64,000 nt of DNA from Promethearchaeia archaeon. Its GTDB lineage: Archaea; Asgardarchaeota; Lokiarchaeia; Sigyniarchaeales; SOKP01. Under the pieces are notes generated by a model. That model was not told where the DNA came from. It saw only the letters and a program-made list of their open reading frames with translations, and searched no databases. Positions 43,870-52,439 of this stretch are shown one piece after another; positions within the stretch are counted from its first letter, which is position 1, and every line of letters starts with the position of its first letter. The translations under genes and the position numbers were made by a program. Where the stretch lies: contig JAHQWH010000015.1 in assembly GCA_029856105.1 (NCBI GenBank), positions 62,001-126,000 on the forward strand, in the 5' to 3' direction.

Positions 43870-44792
43870 GCGTTCCGAATTCAATGCGAGTTGGTCCTTT
43901 TTGTGCAACCGTATTGGCTAAGAAAAAATATTTGCTTTTGTACATTTTTTTAATATGGATAAGTCTACTTCCTGCGATATTGGAAATTTGGTGGTATTGG
44001 CAGATCTTGTGGTACGATTTAAGACCACTTCATTTTTATGTGTTTTTACCTCTTTATTTTATTGTGATGTATATCACAACTGTGTTTGCTGCGATTTTCT
44101 TTGCTAAAATTTTATTAATTATAGTTAATGTCTTTCACAAACCAAGAGAAGGCGTTTTTCTAAGGGATTCCGCAGACAAAGATTATAGATATTGGAGCCT
44201 TAGAAATACGATTAAAAAGTGGCCAACCTGGCTTGCGCATAAATTTCCCTTTCCATTTTTAGACAATATTTGTTTCAAGGTGTTTGGAGTAAAAACAAAA
44301 TTTTCTAACTCTCTTTTTGAAGGTTGGGTGGATACTGAATATATCGAGTTCGGTAAAAATGTAGTTGTTGGTCAGGGTGCCATAATTCAATCTTCGGCTA
44401 TTATAGGAAACTTTTTAATTATTAAAAAAACTATCATTGAAGAAAACGTTAGAATAGGCGCACATGTAATAATTATGCCAGGCACCCATATAGGAAAAAA
44501 CTGCATTTTAAACACTTGGTCGTCTACAATGGTAGGTCAAGAACTAGAAGAAGGTTGGGTGTACAATGGGGGTCCTGCGAAAAAATTCAAGAAAAATAGA
44601 TTTTTTGAAGACATTCCAATCGAAAAACTTACTAAAACCGTTGGAGACCTTGACGGACTATTAAAGAAATACGATGAGCAATATGTTAAGCGGCAAGTCA
44701 AAAAAAAGGTACCTCTCAAAGAAAGAAGAATCCATATAAGAAAAGAAAAATCCGAAGAAAAACCGGAAGAAAAAACTAAAAAAAAGGATTAA
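43866..44792 (+). CDS. Membrane left-handed beta-helix protein, set 1 gene C
   Basis: 308 aa, GTG start overlapping the previous stop. The N-terminal SVPNSMRVGPFCATVLAKKKY precedes two hydrophobic segments (about 24-48 and 55-90). A linker RWPFWLAHKFPFPFLDN-type (here KWPTWLAHKFPF) leads to hexapeptide coils: FGVKTKFSNSLFEGWVDTEY, VVGQGAIIQSSAIIG and IIMPGTHIGKNCIL, ending NGGPAKKFKKN. The tail is basic. It is closely similar to 48045-49004, confirming a duplicated three-domain set. The nitrilase gene follows two bases later, so it is probably in the same operon. Confidence 0.8.
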   Translation: MSVPNSMRVGPFCATVLAKKKYLLLYIFLIWISLLPAILEIWWYWQILWYDLRPLHFYVFLPLYFIVMYITTVFAAIFFAKILLIIVNVFHKPREGVFLRDSADKDYRYWSLRNTIKKWPTWLAHKFPFPFLDNICFKVFGVKTKFSNSLFEGWVDTEYIEFGKNVVVGQGAIIQSSAIIGNFLIIKKTIIEENVRIGAHVIIMPGTHIGKNCILNTWSSTMVGQELEEGWVYNGGPAKKFKKNRFFEDIPIEKLTKTVGDLDGLLKKYDEQYVKRQVKKKVPLKERRIHIRKEKSEEKPEEKTKKKD

Positions 44793-44794
44793 TC

Positions 44795-45580
44795 ATGAAA
44801 ATTGGTTATGTTCAAACCTCTCCAACCTTTAACGAAAAAACTCAAAACTTTGAACAAGTAAAGAACTTATTAACCAATATCAAAGCAGAATTAATTGTAT
44901 TACCCGAACTTTTCGCAACCGGTTATACATTCATCTCTAAAAAAGAAGCTGAATCTTTATCGGAAGATATTAACGGGCAAACCGCTCAATTTCTAAAGAA
45001 ATTATCAAAAGATACAGGTGGAGTCGTAATTGGAGGGTTTGTTGAAAAAGATGGCGATGAAATATTCAATTCTGCGATGATAGTTTCAAGAAATGAAGTT
45101 ATCGGTACATATAGGAAAATCCATCTATACTATAAAGAAAGCTTATGGTTCTCTCCCGGAAACAAGCCTTTACGAATTTACGAAGTAAACAACATGAAAA
45201 TCGGAATAATAATTTGTTTCGATTGGATATTTCCGGAGACAATTCGTACGCTCACGCTTCTTGGAGCTGATATCATTGCGCATCCCGCTAATTTAGTACT
45301 TCCATATTGCCAAAAAGCTATGATCACTCATTGTTTGGTAAATCGCGTTTTTGCTGTAACTTCTAACAGAATTGGCAACGAAGTAAGGGGAAAAGACGAT
45401 TTTAAGTTTACGGGGGGAAGTCAAATCACGTCTTATAACGGGGACATACTCTCGTCCGCACCAATGGATAAAGTCTACATTAAATTTATAGAAATTGATG
45501 TAATCCACGCGAGAAATAAAAAGCTTAATAGTTATAACGATTTACTAAATGATAGAAGACCAGAATTCTATCTTCAATAA
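44795..45580 (+). CDS. Carbon-nitrogen hydrolase (nitrilase superfamily)
   Basis: A 261-aa cytosolic amidase-type enzyme. The Glu-Lys-Cys catalytic triad is visible: Glu in IVLPELFATGY (~39), Lys in GTYRKIHLYYKE (~112) and Cys in IIICFDWIFPE (~144). The length is right for a single-domain omega-amidase or N-carbamoylase-like member. It begins two bases after the third beta-helix gene and is presumably co-transcribed, so its amide substrate may relate to that membrane system. The second beta-helix set has no nitrilase copy. The substrate is unknown. Confidence 0.88.
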   Translation: MKIGYVQTSPTFNEKTQNFEQVKNLLTNIKAELIVLPELFATGYTFISKKEAESLSEDINGQTAQFLKKLSKDTGGVVIGGFVEKDGDEIFNSAMIVSRNEVIGTYRKIHLYYKESLWFSPGNKPLRIYEVNNMKIGIIICFDWIFPETIRTLTLLGADIIAHPANLVLPYCQKAMITHCLVNRVFAVTSNRIGNEVRGKDDFKFTGGSQITSYNGDILSSAPMDKVYIKFIEIDVIHARNKKLNSYNDLLNDRRPEFYLQ

Positions 45581-45621
45581 TCATAAAAATCTTGAAAATA
45601 ATCCAGATCACATAAAAACAA

Positions 45622-46020
45622 TTATCTTAATTTAGAAAAAACTACTTGGTTCTCCAAGAAACTTATTATCTTTTTGCAAGTTTTTCGAACTATATTCTTA
45701 TTTGGATAAAAAATTTCTGGTCTTGGACATTCGCTATCAAAAACACACGAGTTCTTATCTGAATCGTAAATTAAAGGGTAAAATCGGCATCCTTGAGGTC
45801 TTATCTCGTAAATTTTACATAATTTTGTTTCCCCATCGAAAAAGAAGCAATGTCCGTTAATATTTTTTAATTGATAAAAGTTATCTTCAGTTTTTTGTAC
45901 AAAATCTGTTTTTCTCAAGGTTGTTTTATGACTACTAACGATAACTTCGATGTCTTGGTCAGAGAGAATCATCTCTGTCTCGATACAGCAATTTCCACAA
46001 TCTTCACATCTATTCTTCAT
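45622..46020 (-). CDS. YkgJ-family cysteine cluster protein
   Basis: 132 aa with the Zn/Fe-cysteine-cluster pattern of the YkgJ/FliB family. The N-terminal CEDCGNCC (residues 4-11) is followed by HCFFFDGETKLCKIYEIRPQGCRFYPL and a later Cys in CVFDSECPRP. These proteins probably bind a metal cluster; roles include protein methylation or modification, unproven here. It is on the opposite strand between the two beta-helix sets, so it interrupts the duplicated cluster and is likely regulated separately. Confidence 0.82.
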   Translation of the reverse strand: MKNRCEDCGNCCIETEMILSDQDIEVIVSSHKTTLRKTDFVQKTEDNFYQLKNINGHCFFFDGETKLCKIYEIRPQGCRFYPLIYDSDKNSCVFDSECPRPEIFYPNKNIVRKTCKKIISFLENQVVFSKLR

Positions 46021-46203
46021 ATTATCTTTTCTATTAGTATATGTGATTTTAAGGTTAGTTCTTAATCGTTTTGGTAGTTTTGTTGTTAATATAACTTTAA
46101 AAAGTAAAAAACATATCTATTTTACTGATGTCTAATTTATGATTGAGTAAATAATTGAAAGAACTCACTAAGTAACTTATCAATACTTTTCGTATGATAG
46201 AAA

Positions 46204-48042
46204 ATGCTTGAAGAAATAAAACCAGAATCATTGGATGAATCAGAGGATTCTCAAGAAGCCGTTATTAAAGAAACTGTGAAAATACAATTTAAAATCTACA
46301 TATTAGTATTTGCTTTTATTTACTATTTCTCTTGGATAATCCCTGGTATAATCTTAATGGCATATTTTTTTATGATTTTTCGAGTGTACTTTTTAGATAC
46401 CAGCAATTTTGTTATGCTTTTCACAGAACTGTATCCCCTCCTCTCATTGATTCTAATGCCGCTTTTAATAATAGTTTGTTATCTTATACACCTATTATTA
46501 ATTGGATTAGCAACAAAATTGTTTTGGAGTATTACTGAAAAAATTTCCCCTTCAAAAAATGGTATAATCCCAAGAAACATACAAAGTAAGACGGCAAATT
46601 ATTATCATATGAGAAGTTTCATGATCAAATATGGAAAAAATGTATTTACCAAAGGAATGTTCCCGTGGCTTTCCAATTGGTTCTTTGACTTTGTAGGTTC
46701 AAGCAAAATTGGAAAAGGGTCCACAATTGAAGAATCTGTAGGATCAGATAAATTTATTGATGTTGGGAAAAACTGTTATATCGGTGTAAACGCTACGTTA
46801 GCGTCTCATTTAGTGCAAGGCATATTCGGGAACATATCCTATTTCGAAATAAAGCTTAAAGACAACGTTACCCTCGCTGCGATGAATCAAATTGGTCCAG
46901 GAACCGAAATTGGCAAGGATTCTATTTTATTACCCTTAGCCTCATGTACTAAACACAGCGTATTAAAAGGGGGGAAATATTATGTAGGAATCCCCCTACG
47001 TAAAATTTTCAAAAAAAAAATTTTGGATTATTTAAGTTTGACACCTGAAGACTTAGAGCGAAACGATACTCTTAATGAATTTATTACAAAAAATAAAAAA
47101 GACAAAACTAAAGAAAAAACTAAAGAAAAATCTGAAGAAGATTTTACTGTTAAGCAGGAAAAGGAAGAACCAGTTGATGTAGATTGCCTTACAAAAGAAG
47201 ATCTAGCTTTGGACTTTACAACTAGTAGCGCTATCAGTAGAATAAATGTTAAATTTTTGGCAGTATATGTTCCCATTTTCTGGTTAAGTGGATTAATGGT
47301 AGCAATATATTGGTTTGAATACACAAGATATTTTGGACTAGAAACGATTTTGTTTTTACCAGTCGCAATCTTTTCTATGTTGTACATATTCATCTTAGGA
47401 GTGTTATTTTTTAGTAAAATGCTTTTAATTCTTGTAAATTTAATACATAAACCGCGAGAAGGTATTTTTCTCGCTGAAATTGGAGATAGAGATTACGAGT
47501 TTTGGATGTTGAGAACAGAACTAAAAAAGATCAGCCTCTGGCTAATTAGAAATTCTCCATTTCCTTGGGTAGATGTAATAGCGTTTAAATGGTTTGGAAT
47601 AAATATGGATTTTTCGAGCCATTTAAACGATGCGTGGTGCGATGCCGAATTTGTAAACTTTGGTCGATATAATTTAATTGGACAAGGAGCAACAATTATG
47701 TCCTCGATGGTAGTCGGCAAATACTTAATAATTAAAAAGGTTATAATTGACGATTATGTTATGATTGGCGGTCACACAACTATCGCCCCTGGCACGATAA
47801 TGGGACATGATTCGGTTATGGGCGCTATCAGTTCAACTACATATAATCAAATTTTAGAACCAAATTGGATATATTTTGGAATTCCCGGAATTAAACTAAA
47901 AGAAAATAAATATGCCGAAGAAAGAAGAGATATTATAATAAAGCGCGATGTTGACGAGCAAGTGAAAGTTGAGATGACTTACGAAGTTAATATTGATGAG
48001 GATAAAAAGAAATTAATAAAAACGGAAAATAATAAGGGGTAG
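46204..48042 (+). CDS. Fused membrane left-handed beta-helix protein, set 2 genes A+B
   Basis: 612 aa, equivalent to set 1 genes A and B joined. Residues 1-295 match gene A: two helices, YHMRSFMIKYGKN, FPWLSNWFFDFVGSSKIG, then the LbH coils. A charged linker (about 297-340, TKEKTKEKSEEDF) leads to the gene-B-like half, starting LDFTTSSAISRI with two more helices and FSSHLNDAWCDAEF, QGATIMSSMVVG and TIAPGTIMG. In set 1 the same two parts are separate genes two bases apart. Gene fusion or fission after duplication is the simplest explanation. It probably has four transmembrane helices and two beta-helix domains on one membrane side. Confidence 0.8.
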   Translation: MLEEIKPESLDESEDSQEAVIKETVKIQFKIYILVFAFIYYFSWIIPGIILMAYFFMIFRVYFLDTSNFVMLFTELYPLLSLILMPLLIIVCYLIHLLLIGLATKLFWSITEKISPSKNGIIPRNIQSKTANYYHMRSFMIKYGKNVFTKGMFPWLSNWFFDFVGSSKIGKGSTIEESVGSDKFIDVGKNCYIGVNATLASHLVQGIFGNISYFEIKLKDNVTLAAMNQIGPGTEIGKDSILLPLASCTKHSVLKGGKYYVGIPLRKIFKKKILDYLSLTPEDLERNDTLNEFITKNKKDKTKEKTKEKSEEDFTVKQEKEEPVDVDCLTKEDLALDFTTSSAISRINVKFLAVYVPIFWLSGLMVAIYWFEYTRYFGLETILFLPVAIFSMLYIFILGVLFFSKMLLILVNLIHKPREGIFLAEIGDRDYEFWMLRTELKKISLWLIRNSPFPWVDVIAFKWFGINMDFSSHLNDAWCDAEFVNFGRYNLIGQGATIMSSMVVGKYLIIKKVIIDDYVMIGGHTTIAPGTIMGHDSVMGAISSTTYNQILEPNWIYFGIPGIKLKENKYAEERRDIIIKRDVDEQVKVEMTYEVNIDEDKKKLIKTENNKG

Positions 48043-48044
48043 AA

Positions 48045-49004
48045 ATGTCAATTCCTAATACTATGCGCATAGGTCCATTTATACCGACAGTTTTAGTAAA
48101 GAAAAAATATTTACTTTTCTATCTAATTATCGTTTGGTTCAGTTTTATTCCTGTTTTTTTAGAATTTTGGGTTTATTGGCAATTTTTGTGGAATTATAGT
48201 AGACCAATTCACTTTTATACATTCTTACCTCTTGTAATTCTACCAATGTATATTACCCTTGTATTCAGTGCAATTTTTATTGCCAAAATCTTATTTATAG
48301 CCGTTAATGTCATTCAGAAGCCACAAGTTGGCGTATTTTTAAGACATCCAAGCGATAAGGATTATCGGTATTGGTGTATTAGGAATATAATAAAAAGATG
48401 GCCATTTTGGTTAAGTCATCGATTTCCTTTTCCTTTTTTAGACAACATCTGTTTTAAAGCGTTTGGAGTAAAGACAAAATTTTCAAATTCTTTATTTGAA
48501 GGCTGGGTGGATACTGAATTTATTTCGTTCGGACAAAACGTTGTTGTTGGTCAAGGAGCAATCGTACAATCTAGTGTGATTATCGGTAATCTCCTCATAA
48601 TTAAGAGAACTGTTATTGAAGACGATGTTAGAATTGGTTCTCACGCAATAATCATGCCTGGTACTTATATAGGAAAAAGAAGCGTCTTAGCTGCTAATTC
48701 AATAACAACGGTGGATCAAAAACTCGAGGATGATTATATCTACGTAGGAATTCCAGCAAAAAAATTTAAAAGAAATTATTTCTTTGAAGATGGTTTACAA
48801 GATAAAATAGGACAAGTTGAAGATGTAGAAGCTTTAAGGGCAAAATATGAAAAAATTTATACTAAACGCTACGATGAAAAACCAAAATATAAAGAACGAA
48901 AGAAAATAAAAAGAAAGACGAAAGCGCAAGAACAATATTGGTACGGGGTTGAACTAGAAGAGGGAGAAGAAGACGATATGTATGATGATCCATTTAACAT
49001 TTAA
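48045..49004 (+). CDS. Membrane left-handed beta-helix protein, set 2 gene C
   Basis: 319 aa, paralogue of 43866-44792 throughout: SIPNTMRIGPFIPTVLVKKKY, two hydrophobic segments, RWPFWLSHRFPFPFLDNIC, FGVKTKFSNSLFEGWVDTEF, VVGQGAIVQSSVIIG, and VGIPAKKFKRN at the domain end. The C-terminal ~60 residues are unrelated between the two copies: here basic, then strongly acidic (ELEEGEEDDMYDD). It follows the 612-aa gene after two bases with an AAGGGG site, so the two are co-transcribed. Confidence 0.8.
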   Translation: MSIPNTMRIGPFIPTVLVKKKYLLFYLIIVWFSFIPVFLEFWVYWQFLWNYSRPIHFYTFLPLVILPMYITLVFSAIFIAKILFIAVNVIQKPQVGVFLRHPSDKDYRYWCIRNIIKRWPFWLSHRFPFPFLDNICFKAFGVKTKFSNSLFEGWVDTEFISFGQNVVVGQGAIVQSSVIIGNLLIIKRTVIEDDVRIGSHAIIMPGTYIGKRSVLAANSITTVDQKLEDDYIYVGIPAKKFKRNYFFEDGLQDKIGQVEDVEALRAKYEKIYTKRYDEKPKYKERKKIKRKTKAQEQYWYGVELEEGEEDDMYDDPFNI

Positions 49005-49162
49005 TTATTAAATTGCCTATTGAATTATCTACTAGTTTGAAAAACATTACGCTTTTAAACATAAACAGCATAATTTATACTAAATTATTATTTTATGTAA
49101 ATCCTAAGAATAATAATTATAAAAGAGAGACAGAATTAGGAAAATTAGATGGAGTTAAGATT

Positions 49163-50284
49163 ATGCCTATTTTAGAGCAACTTAAGGAAGCAACTCAACT
49201 TACAAATCCTTGGATTAATAGCTGGAAAAATGAAGGAAAAAAAGTATTAGGATATTTTTGTTCTTATATTCCCGAAGAGATTATCTACGCTGCAGATATT
49301 TTACCGATCAGGGTTAGAGCAAGAACGTGCACGGATACACCAATGGGAGATGCTTATCTAAGTCCCACCGCATGTAGTTATACAAGATGTTGTCTTGAGC
49401 AAATCAATAGAAAGGAATTTGGATACTTTGATGGAATTGTTTCGTGTAATTGCTGCGACCAGATTAGGAGACTCTACGATAATATAAGATATAAGGCTCC
49501 GTTTTCTTATCATTATATAATGGGAGTTCCCGGTTATGTCAGTGAAATTACATTAGATTGGTTTAAATATGAACTCTCTAAATTTAAAGTAAGTATTGAG
49601 AAAAATTTCAATACTAGTATTACTAACGAAAAGTTAAGTGATACGATTAGATTATTTAACATTTCTCGTAAATTGCTTAAAGAGTTATATGAGCTCAGAA
49701 AACATGAGTCTCCACCTATTACAGGTAGTGATGTATTAAATATCATTTCAGCAGGACTCTCTATTCCGAAAAATGAGTTTAATGCTTTACTGACGCAGCA
49801 ACTTGAGGAGATTAAGAATAAAGAGGGTATTTCTGATTATAAATCGAGAATAATGATAATCGGAAGTATGCTTGACGAACCAGAATATTTACAAATTATA
49901 GAGGATCTCGGCGGATTAGTAGTCACTGATTCGGTATGTTTAGGGACTCGATATTTTTGGGATATGGTTGATGAAACTACGAGTCCTCTTGATGCTCTTG
50001 GAGAGCGTTATTTATCGAAAATCTCATGTCCTCGTATGACTGATGGTCATATGAAAAGAGCGCAATTTATGATGGATATGATTAAAGAGTTTAATGTTGA
50101 TGGAGTAATTTTTCAAAGAATGAAGTTTTGTGCGATATGGTGGGCTGAGATTTTCATGCTTAGGGACAAATTAAAAGAAGAGGGTATTCCATTTCTTGAT
50201 TTAGAAAGAGATTACATATTAAGCGGCGCTGGAGCTATGAAAACTCGTGTTCAAACCTTTATAGAAATTTTAGAAGCGAGGTGA
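49163..50284 (+). CDS. 2-hydroxyacyl-CoA dehydratase, subunit 1 (HgdB/FldC/BcrC family)
   Basis: 373 aa from ATG 49163, chosen because GGAG lies 8 bases before it; the open frame extends 50 codons upstream into the intergenic gap. A [4Fe-4S]-containing subunit that removes water from (R)-2-hydroxyacyl-CoA through a ketyl radical. Typical features are KKVLGYFCSYIPEEIIYAADILPIR, SYTRCCLEQ, the VSCNCCDQIRRLYDN block, SLDYK-type C-terminal helix and MKFCAIWWAEI. It overlaps the second subunit by four bases. Substrate is undetermined: 2-hydroxyglutaryl-, lactoyl- and phenyllactyl-CoA enzymes all share this fold, as do benzoyl-CoA reductases. Confidence 0.88.
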   Translation: MPILEQLKEATQLTNPWINSWKNEGKKVLGYFCSYIPEEIIYAADILPIRVRARTCTDTPMGDAYLSPTACSYTRCCLEQINRKEFGYFDGIVSCNCCDQIRRLYDNIRYKAPFSYHYIMGVPGYVSEITLDWFKYELSKFKVSIEKNFNTSITNEKLSDTIRLFNISRKLLKELYELRKHESPPITGSDVLNIISAGLSIPKNEFNALLTQQLEEIKNKEGISDYKSRIMIIGSMLDEPEYLQIIEDLGGLVVTDSVCLGTRYFWDMVDETTSPLDALGERYLSKISCPRMTDGHMKRAQFMMDMIKEFNVDGVIFQRMKFCAIWWAEIFMLRDKLKEEGIPFLDLERDYILSGAGAMKTRVQTFIEILEAR

Positions 50285-51609
50285 AAAATTTGGATATAGA
50301 ATTATTTAATAAATATAAAAAACTTGGAAGAGGTAATTGGGGGAAAGATCTTACTATGTGGAAAATGATGTATTTGGGATTTCTAAATCGATATAGAGAT
50401 GAAGAATTTACCCCAGTTTTGGATTTATTACTTAATATCTTCCTTGACCTCCCTAAGGCAAGGAAAGAAGGAAAACTTGTTATAATGCATCCATTTAATT
50501 ATGGTCCTGAATTATTTCACGCAATGAACTTAGCACCTCTTATGCAGGAATTATTTAGTGTTGGATTAGCCCCGTTACATCTTAATGAACCTTATATAGA
50601 TTTTACCAATAAAATTGGATATGGAGACAATCCAACAATCTGTAATGCTCAAAGACCATTGATTGGTTCTTTTATGCAAGGTGTTTCACCAATTCCAGAT
50701 TTACTATTTTTTCTTTCAACGCCTTGTAATTCTCTTGCTATGACTTATCAAGTTTTTGAACATTTAGCTAAAATCCCTGCACATAACATAGATGTTCCCT
50801 ATTGGGCTTATGAACAACAAGATAACGAATTTTATGATGAGAATACTATTGCATATATGGTAAATCAAGTAAAGGATTTAATAATATGGTTAGAAAAAGA
50901 AAAAAAGCAGAAGTTAGATACTGAAAAGCTCCAAGAGACAATGAAAAATGTGAATCAATCAAGGGAATATATATTAGAGTTTAACGAACTTTTAAAAACG
51001 GTTCCTTGCCCAGTACCTAGCCTAGCAGGTTTTGGGAACTTTATTTCCATGGTGACTCGTGGCGGTACTGATGATGCTGTTAAAGCTACCAAATGGCTAC
51101 GTGATTCTGCATTAGAAAATGTAAAAGATGGGATAGCCGGTGTACCTGATGAGAAGATTAGAATTGCTTGGCCTTATACTCATGTCTTCTTTGATGCTGA
51201 CCTTCTCACTTGGTTAGAAGAAACATTCAATGCAGTGGTGATTATGGATATTCTTGGATACTACCAAGTCCTACCTCACGATATATCTACAACAGAAAAA
51301 TGTTATGAGAGTTTAGCTAAGGGAACTTTAGATTTCTCAATGGTGGGAACCTGTCGTGGCCCAATTGAGTATTATATCGAATTTTTATTAAACTATGTAA
51401 AAGAATATAAAATAGATTGTGTGATTATGCCAATGCAATTTGCGTGTAAACACGCATATGCGATGGCTCGAGTTGCTTCTGAAGCTGTGCGAGAACAAAC
51501 AGGAATTCCGGTTTTAATTTTTGGTTGTGATCCTTATGATTCACGAGAAGTAACTTCAGATGCTATAAGAGAGAGGATTTCAGAGTTTCTCACTCAAGTA
51601 GTTTTATAA
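50281..51609 (+). CDS. 2-hydroxyacyl-CoA dehydratase, subunit 2
   Basis: 442 aa, GTG start overlapping the stop of subunit 1. It has the two-domain fold of the HgdA/FldB/BadE group. Recognisable regions are KLVIMHPFNYGPELFHAMNLAP, the cluster-binding FFLSTPCNSLAMTYQVFEH, VDVP-type turn (HNIDVPYWAYE), and DCVIMPMQFACKHAYAMARVAS. An activator gene follows 18 bases later, the universal order for this enzyme family. The cysteine count is lower than in HgdA, consistent with a single cluster. Substrate unknown. Confidence 0.86.
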   Translation: MKNLDIELFNKYKKLGRGNWGKDLTMWKMMYLGFLNRYRDEEFTPVLDLLLNIFLDLPKARKEGKLVIMHPFNYGPELFHAMNLAPLMQELFSVGLAPLHLNEPYIDFTNKIGYGDNPTICNAQRPLIGSFMQGVSPIPDLLFFLSTPCNSLAMTYQVFEHLAKIPAHNIDVPYWAYEQQDNEFYDENTIAYMVNQVKDLIIWLEKEKKQKLDTEKLQETMKNVNQSREYILEFNELLKTVPCPVPSLAGFGNFISMVTRGGTDDAVKATKWLRDSALENVKDGIAGVPDEKIRIAWPYTHVFFDADLLTWLEETFNAVVIMDILGYYQVLPHDISTTEKCYESLAKGTLDFSMVGTCRGPIEYYIEFLLNYVKEYKIDCVIMPMQFACKHAYAMARVASEAVREQTGIPVLIFGCDPYDSREVTSDAIRERISEFLTQVVL

Positions 51610-51627
51610 AGGAGGTTTATTATAGAA

Positions 51628-52401
51628 TTGTTAGTAGCTGGATGTGATGTTGGTTCATTAACAGGAAAAGTTGTAATATTACAGGATGGTGAAATTTTAT
51701 CTTATAGTATTGTTCCTACAACACCTAAACCTGAAAAGACTGCTCAAAATGCGATGGATGCGGCACTTCAAAAAAATAACTTATCTTTGAATGATATCGA
51801 ATTCATTGTAGGGACGGGATATGGTAGGATTAAAATTCCCTTTGCCAATTCTCAAATATCAGAATTGTCATGTCATGGTAAAGGTGCCCACTCGGTTCTC
51901 CCATCAGTTAGAACGATAATTGATGTGGGAGGTCAGGATTGTAAGGTAATTAAAGTGGATAAGAACGGAAAGATTCTGGATTTTGCTATGAATGATAAGT
52001 GTGCCGCAGGAACTGGAAGATTTTTGGAAGTAATGGCTAGAACTCTGGAGCTCAAGCTTGAAGAGCTCGGTCCTATATCTTTAGAATCAAAGAATCAGGC
52101 TAAAATAACTGCTCAATGTAGTGTCTTTGCTGAAACAGAGGTAGTTAGTCTTATGGCTGATGGTATAGAAGTAGCAGATATAGTAGCAGGGATCCACGAT
52201 GCTGTAGCCTCTAGAATTATGTCTCTTGTGTATAGAGTTGGCCTTGAAGAAGATTTGACAATAACTGGAGGAGTAGCAAAGAATATAGGAGTTGTAACCT
52301 ATTTAGAGAAAAGGTTGGGTGTCACATCAAAAAAATTATCGGTTGATCCTCAAATAATAGGAGCTTTAGGAGCTGCTTTAACAGCAAAAGAGCAAAAATA
52401 A
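51628..52401 (+). CDS. 2-hydroxyacyl-CoA dehydratase activator ATPase (HgdC/BadF family)
   Basis: A 257-aa homodimeric ASKHA ATPase that drives one electron into the dehydratase by ATP hydrolysis. The N-terminal phosphate loop is GCDVGSLTGKVVIL. The cluster-binding Cys residues are in NDKCAAGTGRFLEVMA and AQCSVFAETEVVSL, which in the known structure clamp one [4Fe-4S] between the subunits. The nucleotide-binding end is TITGGVAKNIGVV, then IGALGAALTA. The start is TTG 51628 behind an AGGAGGT site. It is the third gene of the dehydratase operon, so the system is self-contained apart from a CoA transferase, which is absent here. Confidence 0.92.
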   Translation: MLVAGCDVGSLTGKVVILQDGEILSYSIVPTTPKPEKTAQNAMDAALQKNNLSLNDIEFIVGTGYGRIKIPFANSQISELSCHGKGAHSVLPSVRTIIDVGGQDCKVIKVDKNGKILDFAMNDKCAAGTGRFLEVMARTLELKLEELGPISLESKNQAKITAQCSVFAETEVVSLMADGIEVADIVAGIHDAVASRIMSLVYRVGLEEDLTITGGVAKNIGVVTYLEKRLGVTSKKLSVDPQIIGALGAALTAKEQK

Positions 52402-52439
52402 TAAAATATATTTTAAGAAAAGGTCTATTTAATTCTATT

